Position numbers and translations under genes: made by a program. The notes under the pieces are model-generated. The model ran no database searches. It saw only the letters and a list, made by a program, of their open reading frames with translations, and was not told where the DNA came from. From SSF14 sp037045585 (GTDB taxonomy: Bacteria; Actinomycetota; Acidimicrobiia; Acidimicrobiales; Microtrichaceae), in the NCBI GenBank assembly GCA_037045585.1, contig JBAOIR010000009.1, positions 141,174 to 205,173 of the forward strand: DNA of 64,000 nt, in the 5' to 3' direction. This document shows, piece after piece, positions 11,369 to 20,405 of this stretch (position 1 is the stretch's first letter; each line of letters begins with the position of its first letter).

Positions 11369-12849
11369 CCGACCAGCTGAGCGAGCCGGTCTCCGACCTC
11401 GGGATGGGCACGGTCGCTCGGCGCTCGATGTGGCTGTCGGTGGGCTCCCTCGTCGGCTCGGCGCTGGCGGTCCTCACGAGCTTCGTCCTGGCCCGTTGGC
11501 TCGGTCCCAGCCGTTTCGGGCGGGTGCAGGGCGTACTGCTCGTCTACTTCTACGTGGCCCTGGTCAGGACGGGCGCCTTCGAGAGCGCGCTGCGCCGCTA
11601 CATCCGACTCCGTGCGCTCGGCCGCGACGACGAAGCGCGCCGTGCCCGCGACGTCGGCACCACGGTGGACTTCGTGTTCTCGCTCGTGCCGGCGTTGGGA
11701 CTCGTGGTGTGGGGACTCGCGAGCGACGGCGGGCTATGGCAGCGGGGCCTGCTCCTCGCTCCGCTGGTGGTCATGACGACCACCGCCGGCGCCTACCTCG
11801 GCGAGCTCCGTGCCGCCGATCACCGCTTCGACCTGGTGGCGGTGTCGGGGGTGGTGCGCTCCCTGTCCTACGCCGCGCTAGCGCTCGGTGGCGTCGCGCT
11901 GTTCGGCGACACAGCGCTGTTCGTCGCCCCGGCGCTCGCCGACCTACTGGCGGTTGCGGTCCTCGCGTCGCAACGGCCACGGATCGGGTTGCGGCCCCGA
12001 TTCGACCTTCCGGTCGCCAAGGACCTCGTCCGCTCCGGCCTGGCACTGGGGGCGCTTCCGGCCGTCTATTGGATGTACCGGCTCGCCGGCAGCACGTCGG
12101 TGGCGCTCGGCACCGACGTTGTCACGTTCGGCCTCTTCAGTTTCGCGGCGGCACCCGTCGCCGTGCTCCTCCGTGCCATCAGCCAGGTCGACGCCGTGCT
12201 CACGCCGGCGATCTGGGGCGAGATCGCCCGGGACGAGGGCGATCGACGGTGGCTCCCGGCCGCCGACCGCGTCACGACCACGCTGTTCGTGGTCGCCGGA
12301 TTCGCGACGAACCTGAGCCAGGCGGGCTTCGGACCGGTCGTGCTTCGGTTCCTGCCCGACTACGCCGACGCCGTGCCCCTCTTCGAGGTGCTGGCGTTCA
12401 ACGTCGTTCTGCTCTCGGTGGGCGTCGTGCCGTCCCTGGTCTTGCGAGACGAGGAGCACGGGTCGCAAAACCGCTACCTGTTGCTCTGGGTCGGCGCGCT
12501 CGTGGTCAACGTTGCAGCGAACGCCGTGGCGCTGGCCGCCGGGTTCGGCGCCACGACCGTCGCCTGGAACGACGTCTGGGTACAGGCAGTCGTGGTGATC
12601 GCCCTGTTCGCGATGGCCGCACAGCGCCTCGACGTCCCGGGCTGGGGTCGCCGAGCGGCAATCGGCTTCCCGGTCGCCGCCGCCACGGTCGCCACCGTGT
12701 TCGGCCTGCGCCTCCTGGACGGCCTCGCCGTCCGTTGCGTGCTGGTGCTCGGCGTGTGGGTGAGCATCCTGTTCCTCGTGCGCCATCGCCTCCGCCCGTC
12801 GGAGGAGATGGGCCGATCGACTCATGTCGGAGCCGTTGTCGCCGATTGA
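11365..12849 (+). CDS. Polysaccharide flippase, Wzx/MATE-like
   Basis: 494 residues with about 12-14 hydrophobic segments and the N-terminal pattern RSMWLSVGSLVGSALAVLTS followed by LARWLGPSRFGRVQ, typical of PST/MVF-type flippases that move lipid-linked oligosaccharides across the membrane. ATG 11365 overlaps the previous stop (ATGA). It is the only exporter-type gene in the locus; no Wzy polymerase is obvious in the window. Followed by a 48-nt gap, the only sizeable one in this run. Confidence 0.85.
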   Translation: MTDQLSEPVSDLGMGTVARRSMWLSVGSLVGSALAVLTSFVLARWLGPSRFGRVQGVLLVYFYVALVRTGAFESALRRYIRLRALGRDDEARRARDVGTTVDFVFSLVPALGLVVWGLASDGGLWQRGLLLAPLVVMTTTAGAYLGELRAADHRFDLVAVSGVVRSLSYAALALGGVALFGDTALFVAPALADLLAVAVLASQRPRIGLRPRFDLPVAKDLVRSGLALGALPAVYWMYRLAGSTSVALGTDVVTFGLFSFAAAPVAVLLRAISQVDAVLTPAIWGEIARDEGDRRWLPAADRVTTTLFVVAGFATNLSQAGFGPVVLRFLPDYADAVPLFEVLAFNVVLLSVGVVPSLVLRDEEHGSQNRYLLLWVGALVVNVAANAVALAAGFGATTVAWNDVWVQAVVVIALFAMAAQRLDVPGWGRRAAIGFPVAAATVATVFGLRLLDGLAVRCVLVLGVWVSILFLVRHRLRPSEEMGRSTHVGAVVAD

Positions 12850-12897
12850 TGACGTAGCGTCGTCCGTCGTACGTACGGCACCGATGAAGGGATCTCG

Positions 12898-13875
12898 ATG
12901 GCACTGGACCTGAACGGTCAGACGGTTCTCGTAACGGGGGGCACTGGCTCCTTCGGTACGGCGTTCACGGCACGGATGCTGAAGGAGTTCCCCGACATCG
13001 TCCTGCGGATCTTCTCCCGCGACGAGCTCAAGCAGTCCGAGATGGCCACCAAATTCGACCACGACCACCGTCTGCGCTTCTTCGTCGGTGACGTCCGCAG
13101 TCGAGAGCGGCTGAGTCGCGCCACCAAGGGCGTCGACTACATCGTCCACGCAGCCGCCATGAAGCAGGTGCCCGCCTGTGAGTACAACCCGTTCGAGGCG
13201 ATCCAGACCAACGTGCTGGGCTCCCAGCACATCGTCGACGCTGCGATCGACAATGGCGTGAAGACCGTGGTGGCGCTGTCGACCGACAAGGCCGTCAACC
13301 CCGTCAATCTCTACGGTGCCACGAAGCTGTGCGAGGAGAAGCTGATCGTTCAGGGCAACGCGTACGCCGCTGGCTCCGACGCCAAGCTCTGTTGTGTCCG
13401 TTACGGCAACGTCGTCGGCTCCCGTGGATCGGTCGTGCCGGTCTTCCGCGAGCAGATCGCGTCGGGCCAGCTCACCATCACCGATGCCCGCATGACCCGG
13501 TTCTGGATCACCCTCGACGAAGCGGTCGACTTGGTGCTCTACGCGCTCGAGCACACCGAGGGCGGGGAGGTGTTCGTGCCGAAGATCCCGTCGATGAAGG
13601 TCGTCGATCTCGCCGACGCGATGGCGCAGGGCATCCCGACCGTCGAGGTCGGTATCCGTCCCGGCGAGAAGCTCCACGAGGCGCTCCTCACCGAGGACGA
13701 GGCCCGGCACTCCGTGGACGCCGGTGACGTCTACGTTGTGCTGCCCGAACACCCGTGGTGGGGCATGGGTGGTGCATGGGAGGACGCGACACCGCTGCCC
13801 GACGGGTTCGCCTACACGAGCGACAACAACGACGACTGGCTGACCGCGGACCAGCTGACGGCCCTCTTGGCATGA
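12898..13875 (+). CDS. pseB: UDP-GlcNAc 4,6-dehydratase (inverting)
   Basis: PseB makes UDP-2-acetamido-2,6-dideoxy-beta-L-arabino-hexos-4-ulose, the first step to pseudaminic acid. The 325-residue short-chain dehydrogenase has the NAD(P) motif TGGTGSFG (13-20), FSRDELKQSEM, the AAMKQVPACEYNP segment (a methionine replaces the usual catalytic-region serine partner, as in PseB/FlaA1 enzymes) and YGATKLCEEK with the catalytic Tyr-x3-Lys. ATG 12898 has a GAAGGGA ribosome site 7 nt upstream. Overlaps pseC by 4 nt. Confidence 0.95.
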   Translation: MALDLNGQTVLVTGGTGSFGTAFTARMLKEFPDIVLRIFSRDELKQSEMATKFDHDHRLRFFVGDVRSRERLSRATKGVDYIVHAAAMKQVPACEYNPFEAIQTNVLGSQHIVDAAIDNGVKTVVALSTDKAVNPVNLYGATKLCEEKLIVQGNAYAAGSDAKLCCVRYGNVVGSRGSVVPVFREQIASGQLTITDARMTRFWITLDEAVDLVLYALEHTEGGEVFVPKIPSMKVVDLADAMAQGIPTVEVGIRPGEKLHEALLTEDEARHSVDAGDVYVVLPEHPWWGMGGAWEDATPLPDGFAYTSDNNDDWLTADQLTALLA

Positions 13876-14960
13876 TTCCCTACGGCCGCCAGACGATCGA
13901 GGAGGACGACATCGCCGCGGTCGTCGCCGTGCTTCGGAGTGACCTCCTGACGCAAGGGCCGGCCGTCGAGGAGTTCGAGGCGCGCCTCTGCGAGATCACC
14001 GGGGCCCAGTACGCGGTCGCGGTGTCGAGTGGCACCGCGGCGCTGCATGCCGCCCTCCATGCCGGCGGCATCACTGCGAGCCACACCGTCGCCACCTCAC
14101 CGCTGTCGTTCGCAGCGAGCGCCAACGCGGCCCGCTATCTGGGTGCCGGTGTGAGCCTGATCGACATCGAGGCGGACACGCTCAACCTCGATCCCACCGC
14201 CGTCCCCGAGCACGCCGAGGCGTTGGTTGCGGTGCACTACGCCGGCCTCCCCGTGGACCTCGGCCGGCTGAACCGCCGGCCCCGGGTGATCGTCGAGGAT
14301 GCCGCCCACGCGATCGGCGCCGCCACACCCGACGGTCCGGTCGGCAACTGCGCCCGCAGCGACATGTGTTGCTTCTCGTTCCATCCCGTGAAGACGGTGA
14401 CCACGGGCGAGGGCGGTGCGGTCACGACCAACTCGCCCGACCTAGCGGATCGCTTGCGCCGCTTCCGCCATCACGGCATCTCGAAGAACGCAGGGGATCC
14501 GTTCTGGAAGTACGACATCGGCGACCTCGGCTACAACTACCGGCTGACCGACCTGCAGGCCGCGCTCGGTACGAGCCAGCTCGGCAAGCTCGAACGGTTC
14601 ATCGATGCCCGTCAGGCGATCGCAGCGCGCTACCGGGTGGCGTTCGCCGGCGACGAGCGCATCGACCTGCCGCCGGATGCTCCCGCCGGGTTCCGGCACG
14701 CCTACCACCTGTTCCCCATCCGGGTGGACGATCGTGACCGGGTGTTCGACGAGCTGCGGAGCCGGGGCATCGGCGTCCAGGTCCACTACGTTCCGATGTA
14801 CCGATTCACGGATTTCGGCGGAGATGCCGATGGATCCGGTGTGACCGACTACCCCGAGACCGAGGCCGCGTTCGAGCGGCTGATCTCCCTGCCGATGTTC
14901 CCCGGCCTGACTCCCGAGGACCAGGACATCGTCATCACGACCCTGTTGGAGGTCCTGTGA
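13872..14960 (+). CDS. pseC: UDP-4-amino-4,6-dideoxy-N-acetyl-beta-L-altrosamine transaminase
   Basis: PseC aminates the PseB product using PLP and glutamate. 362 residues of the DegT/DnrJ/EryC1 family: MIPYGRQTIEEDDI start, SSGTAALHAAL (phosphate-binding region), EDAAHAIGA (PLP-stacking region) and FSFHPVKTVTTGEGG with the Schiff-base lysine near residue 174. ATG 13872 overlaps the pseB stop. The SFHPVKTVTTGEGG variant is the usual PseC form. Confidence 0.94.
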   Translation: MIPYGRQTIEEDDIAAVVAVLRSDLLTQGPAVEEFEARLCEITGAQYAVAVSSGTAALHAALHAGGITASHTVATSPLSFAASANAARYLGAGVSLIDIEADTLNLDPTAVPEHAEALVAVHYAGLPVDLGRLNRRPRVIVEDAAHAIGAATPDGPVGNCARSDMCCFSFHPVKTVTTGEGGAVTTNSPDLADRLRRFRHHGISKNAGDPFWKYDIGDLGYNYRLTDLQAALGTSQLGKLERFIDARQAIAARYRVAFAGDERIDLPPDAPAGFRHAYHLFPIRVDDRDRVFDELRSRGIGVQVHYVPMYRFTDFGGDADGSGVTDYPETEAAFERLISLPMFPGLTPEDQDIVITTLLEVL

Positions 14961-16225
14961 CGTCCCTCGATCGCTCCCGTGAGTGGTGGGCACGCGCCGA
15001 GCGCGTGATCCCGTTGGGGACGCAGACCCTGTCGAAGAGCCCCACCCAGTTCGTCCAGGGCGCGTCGCCGATCTTCCTCGAACACGGTCGGGGTGCCCAC
15101 GTGTGGGACGTCGACGGCAACGAGTTCATCGACTACCCAATGGCGCTGGGCCCGGTGATCCTCGGCTACGCCGAGCCGGTCGTGAACCGGGCGATCGAGC
15201 GCCAGCTGGCCGACGGCATCACGTTCACGCTGATGCATCCCCTCGAGGTCGAGGTGGCCGAGCGCATCGTGGCGATGTGCCCCGGCGTCGAGGCCGTCCG
15301 CTTCGCCAAGACCGGCTCGGACGCGGTCAGTGCCGCCGTGCGAGCCGCTCGCGCGCTGACGAGCCGCGATGCGGTAGCCGTCGCCGGCTACCACGGTTGG
15401 CACGACTGGTACGTCGGCACGACGACCCGCGACCTCGGTGTTCCGGGGGCGGTTCGTGAACTGACCCGCACGTTCCCGTTCGGTGACCTCGACGCGCTTG
15501 AGAAGCTGCTCGTGGACGAAACCGCACCGCTGGCCGCCGTCGTGCTGGAGCCGTCGGGGCTCGACGTGCCCGAGCCCGGGTACCTGGCCGCTGTGGTGGA
15601 GATGGCCCACACCCACGGCGCGCTGGTGGTGTTCGACGAGGTGATCGTCGGGTTCCGTCTTGCGCCCGGTGGCGCCCGCGAGCGGTACGGCGTGCAACCC
15701 GACTTCTCGTGTTACGGCAAGGCCCTCGGCAATGGCATGCCGATCGCCGCTGTCGCCGGTCGGTGGGACGTGATGGAGGTGTTCGAGGAAGTCTTCTTCT
15801 CGGGCACCCACGGTGGCGAGGCACTGTCGCTCGCCGCTGCTGCGGCCGTCTTGGACACGGTCGCCGACGGCACCGTGCTCGCCGGGATCGAGTCCCTCGG
15901 TGCCGACCTGATGGTCGGCATGGCAGCACGGATCGAGGACGCGAGCGTCGGTCACCGGATGTCGGTCTCGGGTGAACCGCAGCGCACGGTCGTGAGTTTC
16001 GGCGGCGACGAACCCCTCCTCGACAAGAGCTGGGTACAGCAGTGCTTCGCCCAAGGCGGGGTCCTGTTCAACGGCTCGATGTTCATCAGCGCGCGTCACA
16101 CCGCCGACGACGTCGCTCGGACGCTCGACGTCTTCGAGCGAGCGTGCGCCGGTCTCGTCGGTGAGCGCAGCGTCGCCGACGACCTCGTCGGTGATCCGAT
16201 CCAACCGGTCTTCCGGGCCCCATGA
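14957..16225 (+). CDS. Class III PLP aminotransferase, glutamate-1-semialdehyde-aminomutase-like
   Basis: 422 residues. Has GSDAVSAAVRAARA, YHGWHDWY, VFDEVIVGFR and SCYGKALGNGMPI with the PLP lysine at about 255. Such GSA-like aminotransferases recur beside SpsF and Gfo/Idh genes in nonulosonic acid loci, where their substrate is not well defined; it is not expected to be the haem-pathway HemL here. Starts with GTG 14957 overlapping the pseC stop (GTGA) and ends overlapping the next gene by 4 nt. Probably aminates a sugar intermediate. Confidence 0.85.
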   Translation: MTSLDRSREWWARAERVIPLGTQTLSKSPTQFVQGASPIFLEHGRGAHVWDVDGNEFIDYPMALGPVILGYAEPVVNRAIERQLADGITFTLMHPLEVEVAERIVAMCPGVEAVRFAKTGSDAVSAAVRAARALTSRDAVAVAGYHGWHDWYVGTTTRDLGVPGAVRELTRTFPFGDLDALEKLLVDETAPLAAVVLEPSGLDVPEPGYLAAVVEMAHTHGALVVFDEVIVGFRLAPGGARERYGVQPDFSCYGKALGNGMPIAAVAGRWDVMEVFEEVFFSGTHGGEALSLAAAAAVLDTVADGTVLAGIESLGADLMVGMAARIEDASVGHRMSVSGEPQRTVVSFGGDEPLLDKSWVQQCFAQGGVLFNGSMFISARHTADDVARTLDVFERACAGLVGERSVADDLVGDPIQPVFRAP

Positions 16226-17153
16226 GCACCAGCATCCTCGTCGTCGGCGCCGGCTCCATCGGGCAACGGCATGCGAGCAACCTCGCCGCGCTCGGCGCGG
16301 ACGTGGCGATCACCGACACGGACTCTGCTCGCCTCGTCGGCGTTCCCTGGCGGACGGCGGCCGGCATCGCCGACGGGTTCGACGCGATCGTGATCGCAAG
16401 CCCGACCACGTGCCACGCCGAGCAGGCCCTCGCTGCGCTCGATACGGGTGCAGCGGTCTTCGTCGAGAAGCCCCTCGCCCTCACCGTCGACGAAGGCGAA
16501 CGCCTCGTCGAGGTGGGCGGTGAGCGGATCACCGTCGGCTACAACCTCCGGTTCCACGAACCGCTTCGGCGGTTGGCCCAGCTCATGGCCGCCGGCCGTG
16601 CGGGCCGGCCGCTGTCGTACCGGTTCTGGTTCGGGCAGTGGCTGCCCGACTGGCGCCCGACCGTCGACTACCGACAGACCTACTCGGCGTGCGCGACCTC
16701 GGCGGGGGAGTGCTCCTCGACGCCATCCACGAACTCGACCTCGCCCTCTGGGTGGCCGGCCCCGACCTCTCCGTCGTCGGGGCCACGGTCGCTCGGCTCG
16801 GCCCGCTCGAGATCGACGTCGAGGACACGGTTCGGGCCCTCCTGACCACGCCCGACGGCGTGCCCGTGTCGATCGAGCTCGACTATCTCGCCCGCCAGTA
16901 CCGCCGCGGTATCGAGGTGATCGGCGACGCTGCGACGATCCGATACGACTGGGCAACCGGCGACCTGACGGTCAGCGACGGTGACGGCACCACGACCGAG
17001 CATTTCGACACGCCGGTGGCCGATTCCTACGTCGCCGAGATGGCGGAGTTCCTGAGCACGCCAGCGGCCCCGACCAACACCGCAGCCGGCGCACTCGCCA
17101 GCCTGCGCCTGGCTGAATCGATCCGCGCTGCGGCCCTCGTGGGCGCGGCATGA
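16222..17153 (+). CDS. Gfo/Idh/MocA-family oxidoreductase (frameshifted)
   Basis: NAD(P)-dependent sugar oxidoreductase of about 310 residues. N-terminal Rossmann fold with VVGAGSIGQRHASNLAAL (6-23) and the EKPLALT motif whose lysine is catalytic. The C-terminal alpha/beta domain has GGVLLDAIHELD with the conserved aspartate/histidine region. The frame breaks at about 16689: adding one base between TCGGCG and TGCGC joins ...DYRQTYSA to xRDLGGGVLLD, which matches the family. Likely helps make a modified nonulosonic acid or its precursor; the exact substrate is unknown. Confidence 0.86.
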
Positions 17154-18058
17154 GCGTCGTGTGCGTCGTTCAGGCCCGGATGGGCTCGACGCGCCTGCCC
17201 GGGAAGGTGCTGATGGACCTCGGCGGGCAGCCCATGCTCGCGTTCATGCTGGAGCGGCTCGCGTCGCTCGACGGCGTCCGCCTCCTGGTCGCGACGAGCA
17301 CGGGCATTGGCGATGACCCGATCGAGGCGTGTGCCCGCTCGGTCGGCGTCCCGGTCGTGCGCGGTGACGAAGCCGACGTCCTCGGACGATTCCGGACGGC
17401 GTTGGATCGCTACCCGGCCGACCACGTGGTCCGTTTGACCGCAGACTGCCCGCTCATCGATCGGAATCTCGTGGAGGCAGTGGTCGAACGTCACCTGGCG
17501 AGCGGCGCCGACTACACGTCCAACACGCTGATCCGAACCGATCCCGACGGCCTCGACGTCGAGGCAATGACGGCTCGCGTGCTCCGCATCGCCGATCGGG
17601 AAGCCACCGATCCGACCGAGCGTGAGCACGTCACGCCCTACCTGTACCGCCGGCCCGGCCGGTTCGCGCTCGCGGCCGTCCTCGGCTCGGCACGGCTCGG
17701 CCATCTTCGCTGGACCGTCGATACGGCCGATGACCTCGACCGGGTGCGTTCGATGGTCGCGACCGGCCTGTCGAGCGTCGATCGGGTGCCGCTCCGTGAC
17801 GGGTTCGAACCGGCGATACCCGGCGAGGTCCCGGCCCGCTTCGAGCGGTTCGACGACCCTGCCGACCGCCTCGTCGTTCTCCGCGTCGACGGCCGACGAG
17901 AGGGCTGGGCGCGGTTGCGCATCAGCGACGTCGGCGTTGCCACCGTCGAGAGCGAGCTGCCGGCCGACTACGACACCGAACTCGAGCGATTCGCCGCAGA
18001 GACCCCACAGATCGTGACCCTCCACCGGGTCCAGATGCAGGAAACCGTGCGCACATGA
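17150..18058 (+). CDS. spsF: SpsF-type acylneuraminate cytidylyltransferase-family protein
   Basis: 302 residues. The start CVVQARMGSTRLPGKVL (5-21) is the COG1861 signature for CTP binding, and LTADCPLID carries the metal-binding aspartate. The C-terminal ~60 residues form an extra domain. It is the only cytidylyltransferase-like gene in the locus, so it may activate pseudaminic acid as CMP-Pse in place of a classical PseF; that role is inferred. ATGA overlap with the preceding gene and with the next. Confidence 0.85.
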   Translation: MSVVCVVQARMGSTRLPGKVLMDLGGQPMLAFMLERLASLDGVRLLVATSTGIGDDPIEACARSVGVPVVRGDEADVLGRFRTALDRYPADHVVRLTADCPLIDRNLVEAVVERHLASGADYTSNTLIRTDPDGLDVEAMTARVLRIADREATDPTEREHVTPYLYRRPGRFALAAVLGSARLGHLRWTVDTADDLDRVRSMVATGLSSVDRVPLRDGFEPAIPGEVPARFERFDDPADRLVVLRVDGRREGWARLRISDVGVATVESELPADYDTELERFAAETPQIVTLHRVQMQETVRT

Positions 18059-18678
18059 CCACGAACACCGACCCCGACGCCGAGCGACTCGAGCAGCTGT
18101 GGCAGGGGGAGTTCGGCGATCGCTACGTCGAGCGAAACTCCGTCGACTACCCGGCGCGACGGGGATTCTGGGAGCGGACGATCGCTCGCTACAGCGCCGG
18201 GACCATTCTCGAGGTGGGTTGTGCCCACGGCGACAACTTCCGGTATCTCGACGGTCTCGTCGACCTCGGCCGAACCTGTGGCATCGACATCAACGAGCAC
18301 GGTCTCCTGACGCTGCGCGACCAGTCGCCCAACGTGTCGGCGGTGCGTGGCGCAGCCCGGCATCTTCCAGTCCGGGCCCGTTCCTTCGACACGGTCTTCA
18401 CCATCGGTCTGCTCATCCACCAGCCCGACTCCACTCTTCCCGCGGTGATGCGCGAGCTGGCCCGATGCTCACGACGGTGGGTGATGTTCGGGGAGTACTC
18501 GTCGGTCGAACCCACCGAGATCGAGTACCGGGGCCTGAGTGGTGTGTTGTTCAAGCGGGACTACGTGAGCATCTTCGAGGAGACGTGTCCCGAGTACCGT
18601 CACGTGGACACCGAGGAGCTCACGCTCGAGGCGGACGGATTCGACCGTGTGACCTGGGGCGTGTTCGAACGCCGCTGA
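18055..18678 (+). CDS. Pseudaminic-acid-biosynthesis-associated methylase
   Basis: 207 residues. Pattern LEQLWQGEFGDRYVERN at the start, then ILEVGCAHGDNFRYL (SAM motif I) and a GIDIN acidic loop, and VFTIGLLIHQPD. The start and the 'W.GEFG..Y..RN' block are characteristic of a methylase family that travels with pse genes. Its acceptor is thought to be a nonulosonic acid or a related sugar. Ends with TGATG overlap to the next gene. Confidence 0.85.
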   Translation: MTTNTDPDAERLEQLWQGEFGDRYVERNSVDYPARRGFWERTIARYSAGTILEVGCAHGDNFRYLDGLVDLGRTCGIDINEHGLLTLRDQSPNVSAVRGAARHLPVRARSFDTVFTIGLLIHQPDSTLPAVMRELARCSRRWVMFGEYSSVEPTEIEYRGLSGVLFKRDYVSIFEETCPEYRHVDTEELTLEADGFDRVTWGVFERR

Positions 18679-20405
18679 TGCCCGCACGTCCCGACCTCCT
18701 GATCGCAGTCGCCCCGCCTCCCACTCCACCCGACGCTTCTGCGGTGCTGGCGGTCACGGCAGCGGCCGTCGCCACGCTCGCCGGCGTCGGCGTCCGCTAC
18801 GCGGTCGTCGACGACGTCATCGACCGCGCCGACGTGCTCGGAGCCGACGAGGAGTACGTGCGATGGCAGCTGGACTGGTTCGGCCGCCTCGACGATACGA
18901 TCGGTGCGGCCGGCGCCGCCGTGGCGAGCGCCCAGAAGCTCAAACCGGTGATCGACTCCGTCATCATCGCCGCCCGCCTCGCCGCAGCGGCCATCGACCG
19001 ACTCGGACCGGACGGCATCGAGCTGGTCGTCCCGTCGGGGGCTGCACCACTCGACCCGCTCCACGATGGACATCTCCAGTTCTGGCCGAGGCTCGGCGAC
19101 CTGCCGTTGTGGAGCTCCATCGTCCCGCTCGTCGCCGCAGCGCGAGGGATCCCGTTGGTGATCCGCCAGGTGGACCCGACAACGCCGGCCGCCGTCCCGG
19201 CGCCGGTGTTCCGCGATCGGATGAGGGCGAGTTTGGCAGCGTGGACCGGGCTGCTCCGGCACTTCGACATCGCCCACTGGCGGCCCCGGCCCGTGGCCGG
19301 CTCGACCCTGATGCTGTGGAGCGGCGGGTACGGCGCCCGTCACCTCGTGTCGGTGGAGCGCGCGTCCGGGCGCCGCGTCGTCGCGCTCGAGCGAGGGGCC
19401 CCGACGACCCGCGTGTTCGAGCCGGTGCCGTGGGGCCGACGAAATCTGAGCTCACCCGTCGATGTCGCGCCCCTCGGTCGAGGATCGTCCACGGCGGCCG
19501 CTGGTGTCCGGTCGCTGCTCGACGACATCGACGACCGGGCGGGCGTCGCCGGGGTGTCCGACCTGCTGCAGTCGTGTGTCGAGGCGTTCGCTCACCGGAT
19601 CGTTCCGGTCGTGGCCTCGGCCGCAGCGAGCCTGGCCCCCGACCTCGAGCGCCTCGGAATCGACTCCGTCGTCGCTGCGAACCCGAGCTCGATCGAGGAG
19701 TTCGCGGCGCTGCTCGCCGCCGGGCGCCTGGGCATCGACCGGACCCTCGCCCAGCACGGCGACCATCTCTTCTCCTACGACGGTTGGTTCGTGAGCGAGT
19801 TCGCGAACTTCGACCGGTTCCTGGCGAGTGACGCCACCCTCGTCGGGGACATCCCGGCCGCCGCACGCCGCCTCGGTGCACTGGCGCCGAGCGTCCGGCC
19901 GAGTGAGCACCGGGGAGCAACTCGACCACCAGCGGTCGGCGCCCACCGTCAAGACGGTCCCGTTTGCTACGTGCCGGGGGTGTTGATGGGAGACACTGCC
20001 GTGCGCCCGTCGATCTACTTCGACGACTCGTGGTACCACCGATGGCACCTCGGGCTCCTCGACTGGATGCGCTCCCGGCCCGACGTCCGCTTTATCTGGA
20101 AGGGCCTGCCGAGTGGCGACCATGTGGACGACCCGATCGTGGACGCCATCGACGCCGTCCGCAACGTCGACTACGTGACCCAGCCGCTCCCGTGGCTGCT
20201 CGGGCAGGTGTCGCGGGTCGTCACGGACTTCCCGTCGACGCCCGCGTACGAGGCGCTCCGGGCCGGCCTACCGACCCTCGTGCTGTGGTTCCCCCGCTTT
20301 GCTGAGCTGCGTCCCACTGCCCGAGTCGAGTTCGGGGACACCGTGCGCGAGAGCGCTGACGAAGCGGCCGCCCTCGACCACCTGTCGAAGTGGTTGGTCA
20401 GCTGA
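18678..20405 (+). CDS. Putative surface-carbohydrate transferase, GT-B-like
   Basis: 575 residues, no signal peptide. N-terminal half mostly alpha/beta with no family I can name. The middle contains LAQHGDHLFSYDGWF and the C-terminal part reads TDFPSTPAYEALRAGLPTLVLW, the layout of GT-B donor domains such as LIC12162-like transferases and CDP-glycerol transferases (weak resemblance). The position among pse genes makes it a candidate for the enzyme that moves pseudaminic acid onto an acceptor. It ends 8 nt inside the convergent pseI gene. ATG 18678 overlaps the previous stop. Confidence 0.6.
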   Translation: MPARPDLLIAVAPPPTPPDASAVLAVTAAAVATLAGVGVRYAVVDDVIDRADVLGADEEYVRWQLDWFGRLDDTIGAAGAAVASAQKLKPVIDSVIIAARLAAAAIDRLGPDGIELVVPSGAAPLDPLHDGHLQFWPRLGDLPLWSSIVPLVAAARGIPLVIRQVDPTTPAAVPAPVFRDRMRASLAAWTGLLRHFDIAHWRPRPVAGSTLMLWSGGYGARHLVSVERASGRRVVALERGAPTTRVFEPVPWGRRNLSSPVDVAPLGRGSSTAAAGVRSLLDDIDDRAGVAGVSDLLQSCVEAFAHRIVPVVASAAASLAPDLERLGIDSVVAANPSSIEEFAALLAAGRLGIDRTLAQHGDHLFSYDGWFVSEFANFDRFLASDATLVGDIPAAARRLGALAPSVRPSEHRGATRPPAVGAHRQDGPVCYVPGVLMGDTAVRPSIYFDDSWYHRWHLGLLDWMRSRPDVRFIWKGLPSGDHVDDPIVDAIDAVRNVDYVTQPLPWLLGQVSRVVTDFPSTPAYEALRAGLPTLVLWFPRFAELRPTARVEFGDTVRESADEAAALDHLSKWLVS

